A stretch of 64,000 nucleotides of DNA from Flavobacterium limi (GTDB lineage: Bacteria > Bacteroidota > Bacteroidia > Flavobacteriales > Flavobacteriaceae): positions 124,001-188,000 of the forward strand of contig NZ_JAADZV010000004.1 of the NCBI RefSeq assembly GCF_010645075.1, given 5' to 3'. The position numbers and the translations under genes were made by a program. A model generated the notes under the pieces. That model ran no database searches. It worked only from the letters and a program-made list of their open reading frames with translations, and was not told where the DNA came from. Position 1 is the stretch's first letter; the number at the start of each line of letters is the position of its first letter. Shown here in pieces: positions 8,692 through 15,316 of this stretch.

Positions 8692-9702
8692 TTATTCCCT
8701 GTTAAACGGTTTTTCAAACGCCGGCCGAATGATTTTCCAGATTATCTCTGAATAATCCCGTTCGTCAAGCATTGCAAATAAAATACCTGGATGTTTACAG
8801 GTTAAAAAATACAAAGCTGTTTCTTTTCTGGATTCTAAAACCTTGAAATCTAATTTACATTGATTTTCAATTGTTCTATAATTATTTTCTAAATTGCTTT
8901 TGGTTTGTTTTACCCAAGCGAAAAATTCATCAGGAACACGCTCCAGAATTTCATCAAATGACTGATTGTCTTTCAGATATTCCCAAATGTTAAGATTGGA
9001 AACTTGTGTAATAATCCGATGCAAACGAAAGTATTCGTCAAACTTAATTTTTACCCGAAAGTTATCGGCATATTTAATAATGAAACCTTCTTTGTTGGCA
9101 ATATTCAACTCTTTTAAAAGCGAAATATCATTTATTCCGTCGTATTTTTCAACCAAAGGAAAACCAATGTTTTCTAGCGGAAATTCTTCTCCGGTCTGGG
9201 TATCAATAATGGCCAGTAAAACCAATTCTTCATTAGCGCCGTAATCCAAAACGATTCGGTTTTCCGGATAAATAATTTCGAATAAATATGTTTTTGACTG
9301 ATCCAAAAACGACCACGAATCTTTGTATTTTCCGTGAAGCATTTCATTCGCTTTATCCGATTGTTCGCTTGAAAATGAACCCCGGCTTGCCATAAAAGGC
9401 ACATCGTTTATGAAATACAAAATTCCAAGCGAACCGTCCATTTTGTCGTACACTTCAAAAGTTGTTTTTGGCAGAACTTGATTTTCTATTTCTCCCAAAT
9501 TAAAAAACTTAGTGAATGGTCTTGCGACAACATTTCCGTTTTGATCCAAAATAAGACCGCGACAGTTCAACGTAACTTCATTCCAAATTCTCTCAAATTG
9601 AGCATTTTGGGTATAGTTATAAATATACAAATCATGTTCAGGGTGTTTGTTTACTCTGACATAGTTTTTTGAAATCATTTCGTTTAAAAGTGTTGTATTC
9701 AT
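8692..9702 (-). CDS. T4 Rnl1-type RNA ligase
   Basis: 336 aa. Motif I is VYDKMDGSLGILY (catalytic Lys, about residue 86) and a preceding arginine element is TLNCRGLIL. Motif III is YLFEIIYPENRIV, motif IV EGFIIKY, and motif V RVKIKFDEYFRLH. This order and spacing is that of T4 RNA ligase 1, which seals tRNA broken in the anticodon loop. The C-terminal 90 residues are helical, as in Rnl1. It is a second ligase beside the Pnkp-type enzyme at 6149-7333 and has its own operator-promoter (P2) directly upstream, so it belongs to the same regulon. Confidence 0.88.
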   Translation of the reverse strand: MNTTLLNEMISKNYVRVNKHPEHDLYIYNYTQNAQFERIWNEVTLNCRGLILDQNGNVVARPFTKFFNLGEIENQVLPKTTFEVYDKMDGSLGILYFINDVPFMASRGSFSSEQSDKANEMLHGKYKDSWSFLDQSKTYLFEIIYPENRIVLDYGANEELVLLAIIDTQTGEEFPLENIGFPLVEKYDGINDISLLKELNIANKEGFIIKYADNFRVKIKFDEYFRLHRIITQVSNLNIWEYLKDNQSFDEILERVPDEFFAWVKQTKSNLENNYRTIENQCKLDFKVLESRKETALYFLTCKHPGILFAMLDERDYSEIIWKIIRPAFEKPFNRE

Positions 9703-9720
9703 GAGTTCTAATCTTTAAAG

Positions 9721-9758
9721 CAAAGATTCAAAAGTAAGTGCGCAGTTATTTTGCGCAG
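9721..9758 (-). promoter_or_regulatory. Operator-promoter P2 of the Rnl1-type ligase
   Basis: GTGCGCA-N7-TGCGCAG occupies 9738-9758; on the minus strand AATCTTTG (a -7-like box, NAnnTTTG) lies at 9728-9721 after 9 nt. The ligase ATG is at 9702. The operator begins within the gap after the upstream nucleotidyltransferase-like gene, so the ligase can be transcribed both by readthrough and from here. Confidence 0.78.
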
Positions 9759-10487
9759 TTATGAAATATTTTCATCTTCATAGCGATATTCATTTAAAAT
9801 TTTCATTGAAGGAATTCTCATTTTGAGCAACTCTGAAAATTCTGAAAGCCTTTTCTGCAGATTATCCAAATCAGGATTTTCTTGTCTAAAAAGATATTTC
9901 TCTAAATCAGGAAAGCGCTCTGCAATTTGGTTCTTTGTATAAACTTCATTTCCTGCATAAAGTAAAATCGATTGTCCTAACTGAAAAGCAATTGACTTCA
10001 AAATATCGTGATTTTCTACATCTTTTCCGAAAGAATGTATTTCGTTTAAACTAATCATTTCTAATGCCTTAATCTTTTCTTTTAAATCGTTTTTCAAAGC
10101 ATTTTTGATAATGGGACGATATTCTGTTTTACTCAAAAAAGACAGAATCATTCGGGCACTTCTTAAAAATTTCAAATCAATATCACGAGTCAAAAGTTTT
10201 CTGATTTGGTTTTCATATTGCTGATTATGGTTTTGGTACGTATAAAACAAAGCATTATTCAATTCATCAGTTGTTCCTTTATAAACTTCAATTAAATGAC
10301 CATTTTTGCAGACTGCGAGATTAGCATTGATCACTCTTTCAGGAAAATTTGATTGTATAGAAGCTGTTAATTCTTTTGATAATGAAAGTTTCTCTAAAAT
10401 CGTTTCAGGCATTTTTTCGATGAAGAAAACCAAATCGAGATCAAGCGAATTTTCAGAACCGAAGATTTGATAGATTGGTGTTTTCAT
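9759..10487 (-). CDS. Nucleotidyltransferase-like protein, RNA-repair associated (paralogue B)
   Basis: 242 aa. The N-terminus reads IYQIFGSENSLDLDLVFFIEKMP: a GS turn followed by a DxD on a beta strand, as in Pol beta/MNT nucleotidyltransferases, but with a shortened spacing. A second strand pair (NANLAVCKNGHLIEVYKG) is followed by ELNNALFYTY, then an all-helical C-terminal half. The protein upstream (10491-11261) has the same layout, so the pair arose by duplication. A role in modifying RNA ends or in sensing is inferred from position between RNA-repair genes; no substrate can be read. The family name is unknown to me. Confidence 0.55.
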   Translation of the reverse strand: MKTPIYQIFGSENSLDLDLVFFIEKMPETILEKLSLSKELTASIQSNFPERVINANLAVCKNGHLIEVYKGTTDELNNALFYTYQNHNQQYENQIRKLLTRDIDLKFLRSARMILSFLSKTEYRPIIKNALKNDLKEKIKALEMISLNEIHSFGKDVENHDILKSIAFQLGQSILLYAGNEVYTKNQIAERFPDLEKYLFRQENPDLDNLQKRLSEFSELLKMRIPSMKILNEYRYEDENIS

Positions 10488-10490
10488 AAA

Positions 10491-11261
10491 CTAAAATTTT
10501 TCGTTCAGCATATCGATTTTTTCGTCTTTACAAATCAAAAATCCGTTTTCAGATTGGTACGCACCGAAATTATTAAGAAGGTTTAACCATCGGTTTATAT
10601 ATTGCTGTAAAACGATTTTGTTACTTTCCGTAATTTCTTTTCTATAAATAAATGGTTCTAAATCAGGAAAATTATTTACCAAACTTTTCTTGGTATAAAT
10701 CTCAATATCATTTTCAACCAAAGCAATGTTTTGCCCGACATAAAAAGCAATGATTTTCCAGATATCAGAATCTGTCGTATTTTTTTGATTGAATACTGAA
10801 ATCGAAACAAAATCTATTTTACTGAGAACTTCTAATTTCAAATTAAAATCGTGAATTCCTTTTAAAATTGGACGAATCTGAGTTCTGTTTTCTGTTCTTG
10901 TCAACATTGTCAAAACGGTGCGAACTGCTTTATAAATTGCCAGAGTTTTGTTTCTAGCATGCTTTTCTGTTACCAATAATTCATGTTTTTGTTCATGACG
11001 AAAATAAGTTTCCAGCAATGCATTATTGAGCGAATCAATCCATGATTTGGTATAAATAGTATCGATGATCTTTCCGTTTTCAATTACAGCAAAAGTTGCG
11101 TTCCAATTCAAATCATATTCTTTCAAAAGTGCCAATATTTTATTTTTTCTGTCTTCCTGCTTCTCAGGCATTTCTTCTTTTGAAATAACAATGATTACGT
11201 CTTTGTCTGTAGAATCATCAGAACCATAGAAGTAATAGGGATATGGAAAATTAGTTTTCAT
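10491..11261 (-). CDS. Nucleotidyltransferase-like protein, RNA-repair associated (paralogue A)
   Basis: 256 aa. The start reads PYYFYGSDDSTDKDVIIVIS, with the GS...DxD arrangement expected for a minimal nucleotidyltransferase active site. NATFAVIENGKIIDTIY and SLNNALLETYFRH then match the downstream paralogue, and the rest is helical (TVLTMLTRTENRTQIRPILKG). Three nucleotides separate its stop from the next start, so both are translated from one mRNA. Keeping two diverged copies suggests a heterodimer or different targets; that is inference. It shares an operon with the ParB-motif protein upstream. Confidence 0.55.
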   Translation of the reverse strand: MKTNFPYPYYFYGSDDSTDKDVIIVISKEEMPEKQEDRKNKILALLKEYDLNWNATFAVIENGKIIDTIYTKSWIDSLNNALLETYFRHEQKHELLVTEKHARNKTLAIYKAVRTVLTMLTRTENRTQIRPILKGIHDFNLKLEVLSKIDFVSISVFNQKNTTDSDIWKIIAFYVGQNIALVENDIEIYTKKSLVNNFPDLEPFIYRKEITESNKIVLQQYINRWLNLLNNFGAYQSENGFLICKDEKIDMLNEKF

Positions 11262-11278
11262 TTTTGGTTATTCATTCT

Positions 11279-12295
11279 TTAAAAATTGCTATCTAAATTA
11301 TTTAGCCGTTCTTCAACAAGACTATCAAATTCTTCTTTAGAATTTATTTTAACACTTCCTACCACTTCATTTATGAATAAAAATATCCTTTTATCTTTAA
11401 AATTTCTTTCTCTTAGAATATGTATTTTTTTATTTCCCCACAACTTCTCTTCCTCTTTATCTGATTGAAGTGCCTCAAGTATTAAATTAAAAACCTCAGT
11501 TGAAATATGTCCTTCAAATTCTTTTAAATAAGTATTTAATACTGTATAATATTTCAATGATTTTTCAGTTTTATCAGTCAATAATCCTATCTTTTGATTT
11601 TCAAAAATCCAATCTCTTTCTTCATTAGAAAGTATAAACTGATAATCTAAAAATAAGTCAAGCCATTCCTCATCACTATTATCATCTAATCGTGTTATGA
11701 AAATGATTTCTGCTGGAATGTTTGATAACTGATATGCTAAAAGTTTATGATGTCCATCTAAAATAAAAACTACATCCTCATAACCCGTCGTAATAATTTT
11801 AGGTCTTATACCTTTATTTATTAAATCTTTATAAAAAATCACTCTCTCATGAGATATATTCTGAAGAGGCATGGTAAACATAATATTGCAAGGATCACGA
11901 TTAAATGGCCCGAGACTAAATCTGCTATTATATCCATATCTATAAATCTTTGAATCTTTGACATTAAAATAATTCTTATGTATATCAAAATTCATCAAAT
12001 TTAGACTTTGAGTTAATACTTCATATCGAGCTGAAGAAAAAATATTTAAAAAGGAATAAATTTCAGTTTCAACTTCTTTATCAGTCCCAAAAATCAAAAC
12101 CTCTTTGAAATTGTATAATTCATCAATTTTTTTATGATCTGCATCTAGCCAAAAAAATTTATACGAATCTTGTTCGCTATCAAGTTCATATTTATCATAT
12201 GCTACTGGCTTTTCAATTTTAAGACAGCCCACAAAATCATCACAGATAACATCAATTATGTTTTGACCGTTAGTGATATTAATTATTTCATTCAT
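11279..12295 (-). CDS. Protein with ParB/sulfiredoxin-like DGHHK motif
   Basis: 338 aa, soluble. The recognisable feature is VVFILDGHHKLLAYQL at about residues 174-189, which resembles the DGxHR(x)xA phosphate-binding loop of ParB/Srx-fold enzymes (nucleases, CTPases, kinases). IRPKIITTGYEDV just before it would be the strand leading into that loop. N- and C-terminal regions are not recognised. It heads the run of minus-strand genes that continues into the nucleotidyltransferase-like pair (17-nt gap). A nucleic-acid or nucleotide-dependent function is plausible but unproven. Codon use is more AT-rich than its neighbours. Confidence 0.5.
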   Translation of the reverse strand: MNEIINITNGQNIIDVICDDFVGCLKIEKPVAYDKYELDSEQDSYKFFWLDADHKKIDELYNFKEVLIFGTDKEVETEIYSFLNIFSSARYEVLTQSLNLMNFDIHKNYFNVKDSKIYRYGYNSRFSLGPFNRDPCNIMFTMPLQNISHERVIFYKDLINKGIRPKIITTGYEDVVFILDGHHKLLAYQLSNIPAEIIFITRLDDNSDEEWLDLFLDYQFILSNEERDWIFENQKIGLLTDKTEKSLKYYTVLNTYLKEFEGHISTEVFNLILEALQSDKEEEKLWGNKKIHILRERNFKDKRIFLFINEVVGSVKINSKEEFDSLVEERLNNLDSNF

Positions 12296-12356
12296 AGTAT
12301 ATTTTTTTGAAATATTACTGTATATCTAATCTTGCTGTTTGAATCATTTGCAAAAG

Positions 12357-12384
12357 AACCACGGACATATAAATATCCGTGGTT
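12357..12384 (-). terminator. Terminator of the 746-aa gene
   Basis: AACCACGGA (12357-12365) pairs with TCCGTGGTT (12376-12384), a 9-bp stem just after the stop at 12390, followed on the minus strand by CTTTT. It separates the RNA array/746-aa unit from the genes at 12295 and below. Confidence 0.75.
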
Positions 12385-12389
12385 TAAAA

Positions 12390-14630
12390 TTAATCTATTA
12401 ATAATTGTGTCACCGCAGCAGCGTTCATTGCCCATTGCGCGTTGTATACCTCATCAGCATTTTCGTCATCAGTAATTGTCAGGTTTTGAGCTTCCGCTTT
12501 AAGCTGTAACAATTTACCGATATTCAATTTACTGTTTAGTTTTGCCAATAAAGCCTGAACTCCTTTGAAATCCAAACCTTGTACAACCTGACCTCCGAAA
12601 GTCATCTCTAACCAAACAACTTCTCGTTTTGCTACATCCAACACTCCAAAAACCAAACCTTTGGCAACATTCTGCGTCACACGAACCTGATGATCTACAC
12701 ACGACGGATCGTACGCAACACCCGTTCTTTCCGAAATTTTCATCGGATATTTACTGTTCATCCAGCCAACAACCAAATTTGGAGTTATACTTCCGTTGCT
12801 GTACGCATTACAGGTAAAAGTCACAAATTTTGCATCAGCTTTCGCCAATTCGTCGATGTTGATGTTGATGTATTCAGCAGTTCCAATTTTATTCGGAATA
12901 CTTCTGATATCACCACTATGCTGACATCCCGTTGTAGTCAATCGGCTGAAAGAACAAATATCTGAACGTGTTTCGTATGCGATATGACAGCTTAAATCCA
13001 TATCCAGATGCTGTGCTGGCAAATCTTTACCCCATTGCATAAACAATCGTACTTCGTTACCTTCAATTGGAAAACGCGTTCCCATTAAAGCAACCGGAAG
13101 ATCCTGAACCGTATCGCTTCTATCACCAATCGAAACTGGCATATTGTACAATTGTGGATCGATATAGATCGTTTTGTTTGGGTTTGAAACCGACGCAAAT
13201 CGTTTTTTCATTGCCAAAATACACAAATCTTCTACTTTAGATTTCATATCATTCAACATAAAATCTTCGTACAAATGCAATAATGCATTTGGCGCAACAC
13301 GTTTGTTACTTCCTCCCAAAGGTTTTACAGTTCGTTGTATGTTTTTATCAAAATAATTCTGTGCATACATATTCAAAGTAAAAATCAATCTCGCTGGAAC
13401 TTTATCGATAATTTCAGAAAAATGTGCTACAGTTTCTTCTGCACCAAACCAAAGCATATTCGAGAATAAGGAACGTGCAAACAAACCCGGACGCTGTTTT
13501 AACAACACGAATGTTTTATCGGCATCAAATTTCAATCTTGACGAATTCACTTTGCTTTGCCAAACATCATACACCTGGTTGTAGAATACATCCATTAAAA
13601 AATTCAATTTCTCAAATCCTTTTCTTTTGCTGTACTCTGCCAAACGCAAGGCACGAATAAAACGAACCCACATTCCTCTTTTCGGATGCATGATTTCACA
13701 CATTGTTTCCACATCCATTTCCATATTATTCAACCAGGATGCGACCATTAAACATTCTTTTCGGGAATATTTAAGTTTTAAATCTTTTTGAGATGCAATT
13801 CTTGCCTGAGCACTTGTGTCTAATGAATAATGAAAATGCTGATTGTTTTTAGACGCTCTTTTGATAATCGTTTTTGGTTCGATAATCTGCAATAAACCTG
13901 TGTTTTTAAACCACAAATATCTTAAGATATCTGTAGGCGATTTAAAATATTGAGACGCATTTTCGGCCTGGTCATTTTCAATCAAAACATCAATTACAAG
14001 CATTAAAGTCTCCTTCATTGCAACATCTGTTTTTGGTAACGGCAAGTATTTTAAAGCTATTTTTAAACTATCAACCTGAGTTGCGTCTAAAGCTGTTTTT
14101 GATTGTAATAATGAAATATAGAAGTCTTGCAGCTCTTTTTCAGTCCACAATTCTAAAACTTTTAATTTACTTCCTTGTCCGATATTTTCCAATTTACCGA
14201 ATTCAAACGGAGTTCCGCAAAACGGACAGCCGTTATATCTTTCTAATGGGAAAGTATTATATGGGATACTATGACCACATTGCAAAGTTGTTCCTCCAGT
14301 CATTCGAAAAGTATTTCCGAAAAATGTCAAGATATGATCTAAAATAGATTCACCTGTTGGCACATTCCATTCTTTTACCAATGGAGTCCAGTTTTTATCG
14401 GTACCTAAAACTTCTCTTAGAACCTCTAAAACTTCCATTTTATATTTTGGATTTACATTGTTTAGCGCCTGCAATAATGATTCAGAAAATGTAAATCCGA
14501 GTTTAGAAACATTGGCCAGTAAAACTGATGTTGTTCCTGATAATGTTTTGATATCATTTGCGATATATTCACCTGGAATAAATAAAGCATTTTGACGTAA
14601 ACTGATTTTTAATAATTCTTTTGTTTTCAT
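12390..14630 (-). CDS. Large RING-like zinc and TerD-like protein downstream of the tRNA-like RNA array
   Basis: 746 aa. Residues about 117-141 hold CGH...CPFCG (C118, H120, C135, C138), a RING or zinc-ribbon-like site. A helical middle follows (about 200-520; MWVRFIRALRLAEY, RPGLFARSLFSNML), which could be HEAT-like repeats. From about 540 a beta-rich part contains LPAQHLDMDLSC, EYININIDELAK and FVTFTCNAYS, resembling the TerD fold (DLDLS and V-Y-N patterns). The layout recalls the protein family I know as MXAN_6230/SCO0854 RING-domain proteins; this identification is tentative. Its mRNA begins with structured element E7, 17 nt before the ATG, and with six more elements upstream. It may be the protein partner of those RNAs, as Ro60 is for Y RNAs (inference). 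Confidence 0.6.
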   Translation of the reverse strand: MKTKELLKISLRQNALFIPGEYIANDIKTLSGTTSVLLANVSKLGFTFSESLLQALNNVNPKYKMEVLEVLREVLGTDKNWTPLVKEWNVPTGESILDHILTFFGNTFRMTGGTTLQCGHSIPYNTFPLERYNGCPFCGTPFEFGKLENIGQGSKLKVLELWTEKELQDFYISLLQSKTALDATQVDSLKIALKYLPLPKTDVAMKETLMLVIDVLIENDQAENASQYFKSPTDILRYLWFKNTGLLQIIEPKTIIKRASKNNQHFHYSLDTSAQARIASQKDLKLKYSRKECLMVASWLNNMEMDVETMCEIMHPKRGMWVRFIRALRLAEYSKRKGFEKLNFLMDVFYNQVYDVWQSKVNSSRLKFDADKTFVLLKQRPGLFARSLFSNMLWFGAEETVAHFSEIIDKVPARLIFTLNMYAQNYFDKNIQRTVKPLGGSNKRVAPNALLHLYEDFMLNDMKSKVEDLCILAMKKRFASVSNPNKTIYIDPQLYNMPVSIGDRSDTVQDLPVALMGTRFPIEGNEVRLFMQWGKDLPAQHLDMDLSCHIAYETRSDICSFSRLTTTGCQHSGDIRSIPNKIGTAEYININIDELAKADAKFVTFTCNAYSNGSITPNLVVGWMNSKYPMKISERTGVAYDPSCVDHQVRVTQNVAKGLVFGVLDVAKREVVWLEMTFGGQVVQGLDFKGVQALLAKLNSKLNIGKLLQLKAEAQNLTITDDENADEVYNAQWAMNAAAVTQLLID

Positions 14631-14646
14631 TTTTTTTAGTTTTTAA

Positions 14647-14718
14647 AAATTTAGATAATGGTGTTTCTGATTTCTACCTAAAAGAGTTTTGAAGTAAGAA
14701 ACACTTGACCTGAAATTT
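14647..14718 (-). ncRNA. Structured RNA element E7 (leader of the 746-aa gene mRNA)
   Basis: Minus-strand order: lower helix AAATTT, conserved AGGTCAA, variable GTGTTTCT, conserved TACTTC, loop, complement AGAAACAC (8/8 pairs with the variable segment), conserved CATTATC, lower helix AAATTT. The 21-nt core is at 14691-14711. It ends 17 nt before the start codon at 14630, so it is part of that 5' UTR and could be a binding site for autoregulation. Confidence 0.65.
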
Positions 14719-14794
14719 GAGTGTAATGAATTAGCTGTTTCAAATTACCATTTTGGTTGGTTTTCCCCAAGAAGTAAGCTAATTTTGACCCTCA
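14718..14794 (-). ncRNA. Structured RNA element E6
   Basis: Core at 14771-14791 (GGGTCAA, variable AATTAGCT, TACTTC on the minus strand). The variable segment pairs perfectly with AGCTAATT at 14736-14729, which is followed by CATTACA. TGAG/CTCA closes the base. The apical part contains ACCAACCAAAATGGT. It abuts E7 and the T-arm element E5. Confidence 0.62.
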
Positions 14795-14801
14795 TTATTT
14801 T

Positions 14802-14882
14802 TATTAACGATGATTTTAAAACTTGCCGGACTCGAACCGGAAAAACCAATTTCCAGAAGTAAGTTTTAATTGAACATTAATA
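14802..14882 (-). ncRNA. Structured RNA element E5 with tRNA-like T arm (mini tRNA-like RNA)
   Basis: Lower helix TATTAA/TTAATA, then TTCAA, variable TTAAAACT, TACTTC, an apical CCGG-TTCGAGT-CCGG hairpin (a T arm with the invariant TTCGA loop), complement AGTTTTAA (8/8, extendable to 9 bp with the flanking base), then AATCATC. The T arm thus sits on a 9-bp acceptor-like helix without D or anticodon arm. The core at 14856-14876 is the most diverged of the seven. Confidence 0.65.
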
Positions 14883-14883
14883 G

Positions 14884-15008
14884 TAAAGCAGATGGGATTC
14901 GAACCCATAACCCCAGGATCCCCGATTGAAGTAAGTTTTGATTGACCTTCAATAAGATAATTTCGAAACTAATATGACCTGTGCTCTATCCATTTGAGCT
15001 ACTGCTTC
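14884..15008 (-). ncRNA. tRNA-like RNA TLS2 with anticodon arm replaced by the conserved module
   Basis: 125 nt. Acceptor GAAGCAG pairs with CTGCTTT (7 bp, one G:U); D arm GCTC...GAGC; T arm ATGGG-TTCGAAT-CCCAT. Where 17 nt of anticodon arm are expected there are about 70 nt: CAGG/CCTG closes, and inside are AGTTTCGA, AATTATC, AGGTCAA, TCAAAACT, TACTTC. TCAAAACT pairs with AGTTTCGA in 7 of 8 positions. No CCA is encoded. It cannot read a codon, so it is not a normal tRNA. Confidence 0.75.
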
Positions 15009-15015
15009 AGATTTT

Positions 15016-15088
15016 AATAAAGAGATAATCGCATAAGTGTGTACGTGGAAAGTGTTTTCGAAGTAACCTAAACTTGACCTTCTTTATT
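15016..15088 (-). ncRNA. Structured RNA element L2 (leader of unit 2)
   Basis: First element transcribed from P3. AATAAAGA/TCTTTATT forms the base, then AGGTCAA, variable GTTTAGGT, TACTTC, an apical segment GAAAACACTTTCCACGTACAC, complement ACTTATGC (7/8 with wobbles) and GATTATC. It is nearly identical in apical sequence to L1 while its helices differ, which supports the pairing. Confidence 0.68.
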
Positions 15089-15131
15089 TTATTTTTTTAT
15101 TTCTATGAACGTATTGTTTTTATTTCCTGAA

Positions 15132-15169
15132 CAAAGATTTCAAAAATACTGCGCAGTTATTTTGCGTAG
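15132..15169 (-). promoter_or_regulatory. Operator-promoter P3 of RNA unit 2 and the 746-aa gene
   Basis: CTGCGCA-N7-TGCGTAG at 15149-15169 (one arm mismatch), 9-nt gap, -7-like AATCTTTG at 15139-15132 on the minus strand. The 45 nt downstream, up to L2, are almost identical to those after P4, so the whole promoter-leader-tRNA-like unit was duplicated. Confidence 0.75.
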
Positions 15170-15190
15170 TAAAAATTTTTATTCAAATTG

Positions 15191-15305
15191 TGGAGCAGAC
15201 GGGATTCGAACCCGCGACCTGGACGTTAAAAGCGTGAGAAGTAAATTCTGATTGACCTTGAAGGCAATTTCAAAATTACCTGCTCTGCCACTGAGCTACT
15301 GCCCC
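15191..15305 (-). ncRNA. tRNA-like RNA TLS1 with anticodon arm replaced by the conserved module
   Basis: 115 nt. Acceptor GGGGCAG/CTGCTCC (7 bp, one G:U), D arm GCTC-AGTGGCA-GAGC, T arm GCGGG-TTCGAAT-CCCGT, discriminator A, no encoded CCA. In place of the anticodon arm: AATTTTGA, AATTGCC, AGGTCAA, TCAGAATT, TACTTC, with TCAGAATT pairing AATTTTGA 8/8 (one wobble). A small ACG-CTTTTAA-CGT hairpin, whose loop equals a tRNA-Lys(UUU) anticodon loop, survives before the variable loop. Confidence 0.78.
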
Positions 15306-15316
15306 AATTTATATAT

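Noticed and set aside
12390..14630. True Ro60/Rsr (TROVE plus vWA) protein
   Set aside because: No vWA MIDAS motif (DxSxS) or TROVE signature could be seen; the C-terminus looks TerD-like instead, so only an analogy is proposed.
14884..15008. tRNA with a removable intron
   Set aside because: Joining the possible exons does not give a 7-nt anticodon loop with U33, and the insert matches the free-standing RNA elements, so a spliceable intron is not supported.
15191..15305. Ordinary tRNA-Lys(UUU) gene
   Set aside because: Acceptor, D and T arms and a CTTTTAA loop are present, but about 45 extra nt separate the D arm from that loop and the 5' strand of a 5-bp anticodon stem is missing. The insert is the conserved module seen five more times outside tRNA context.
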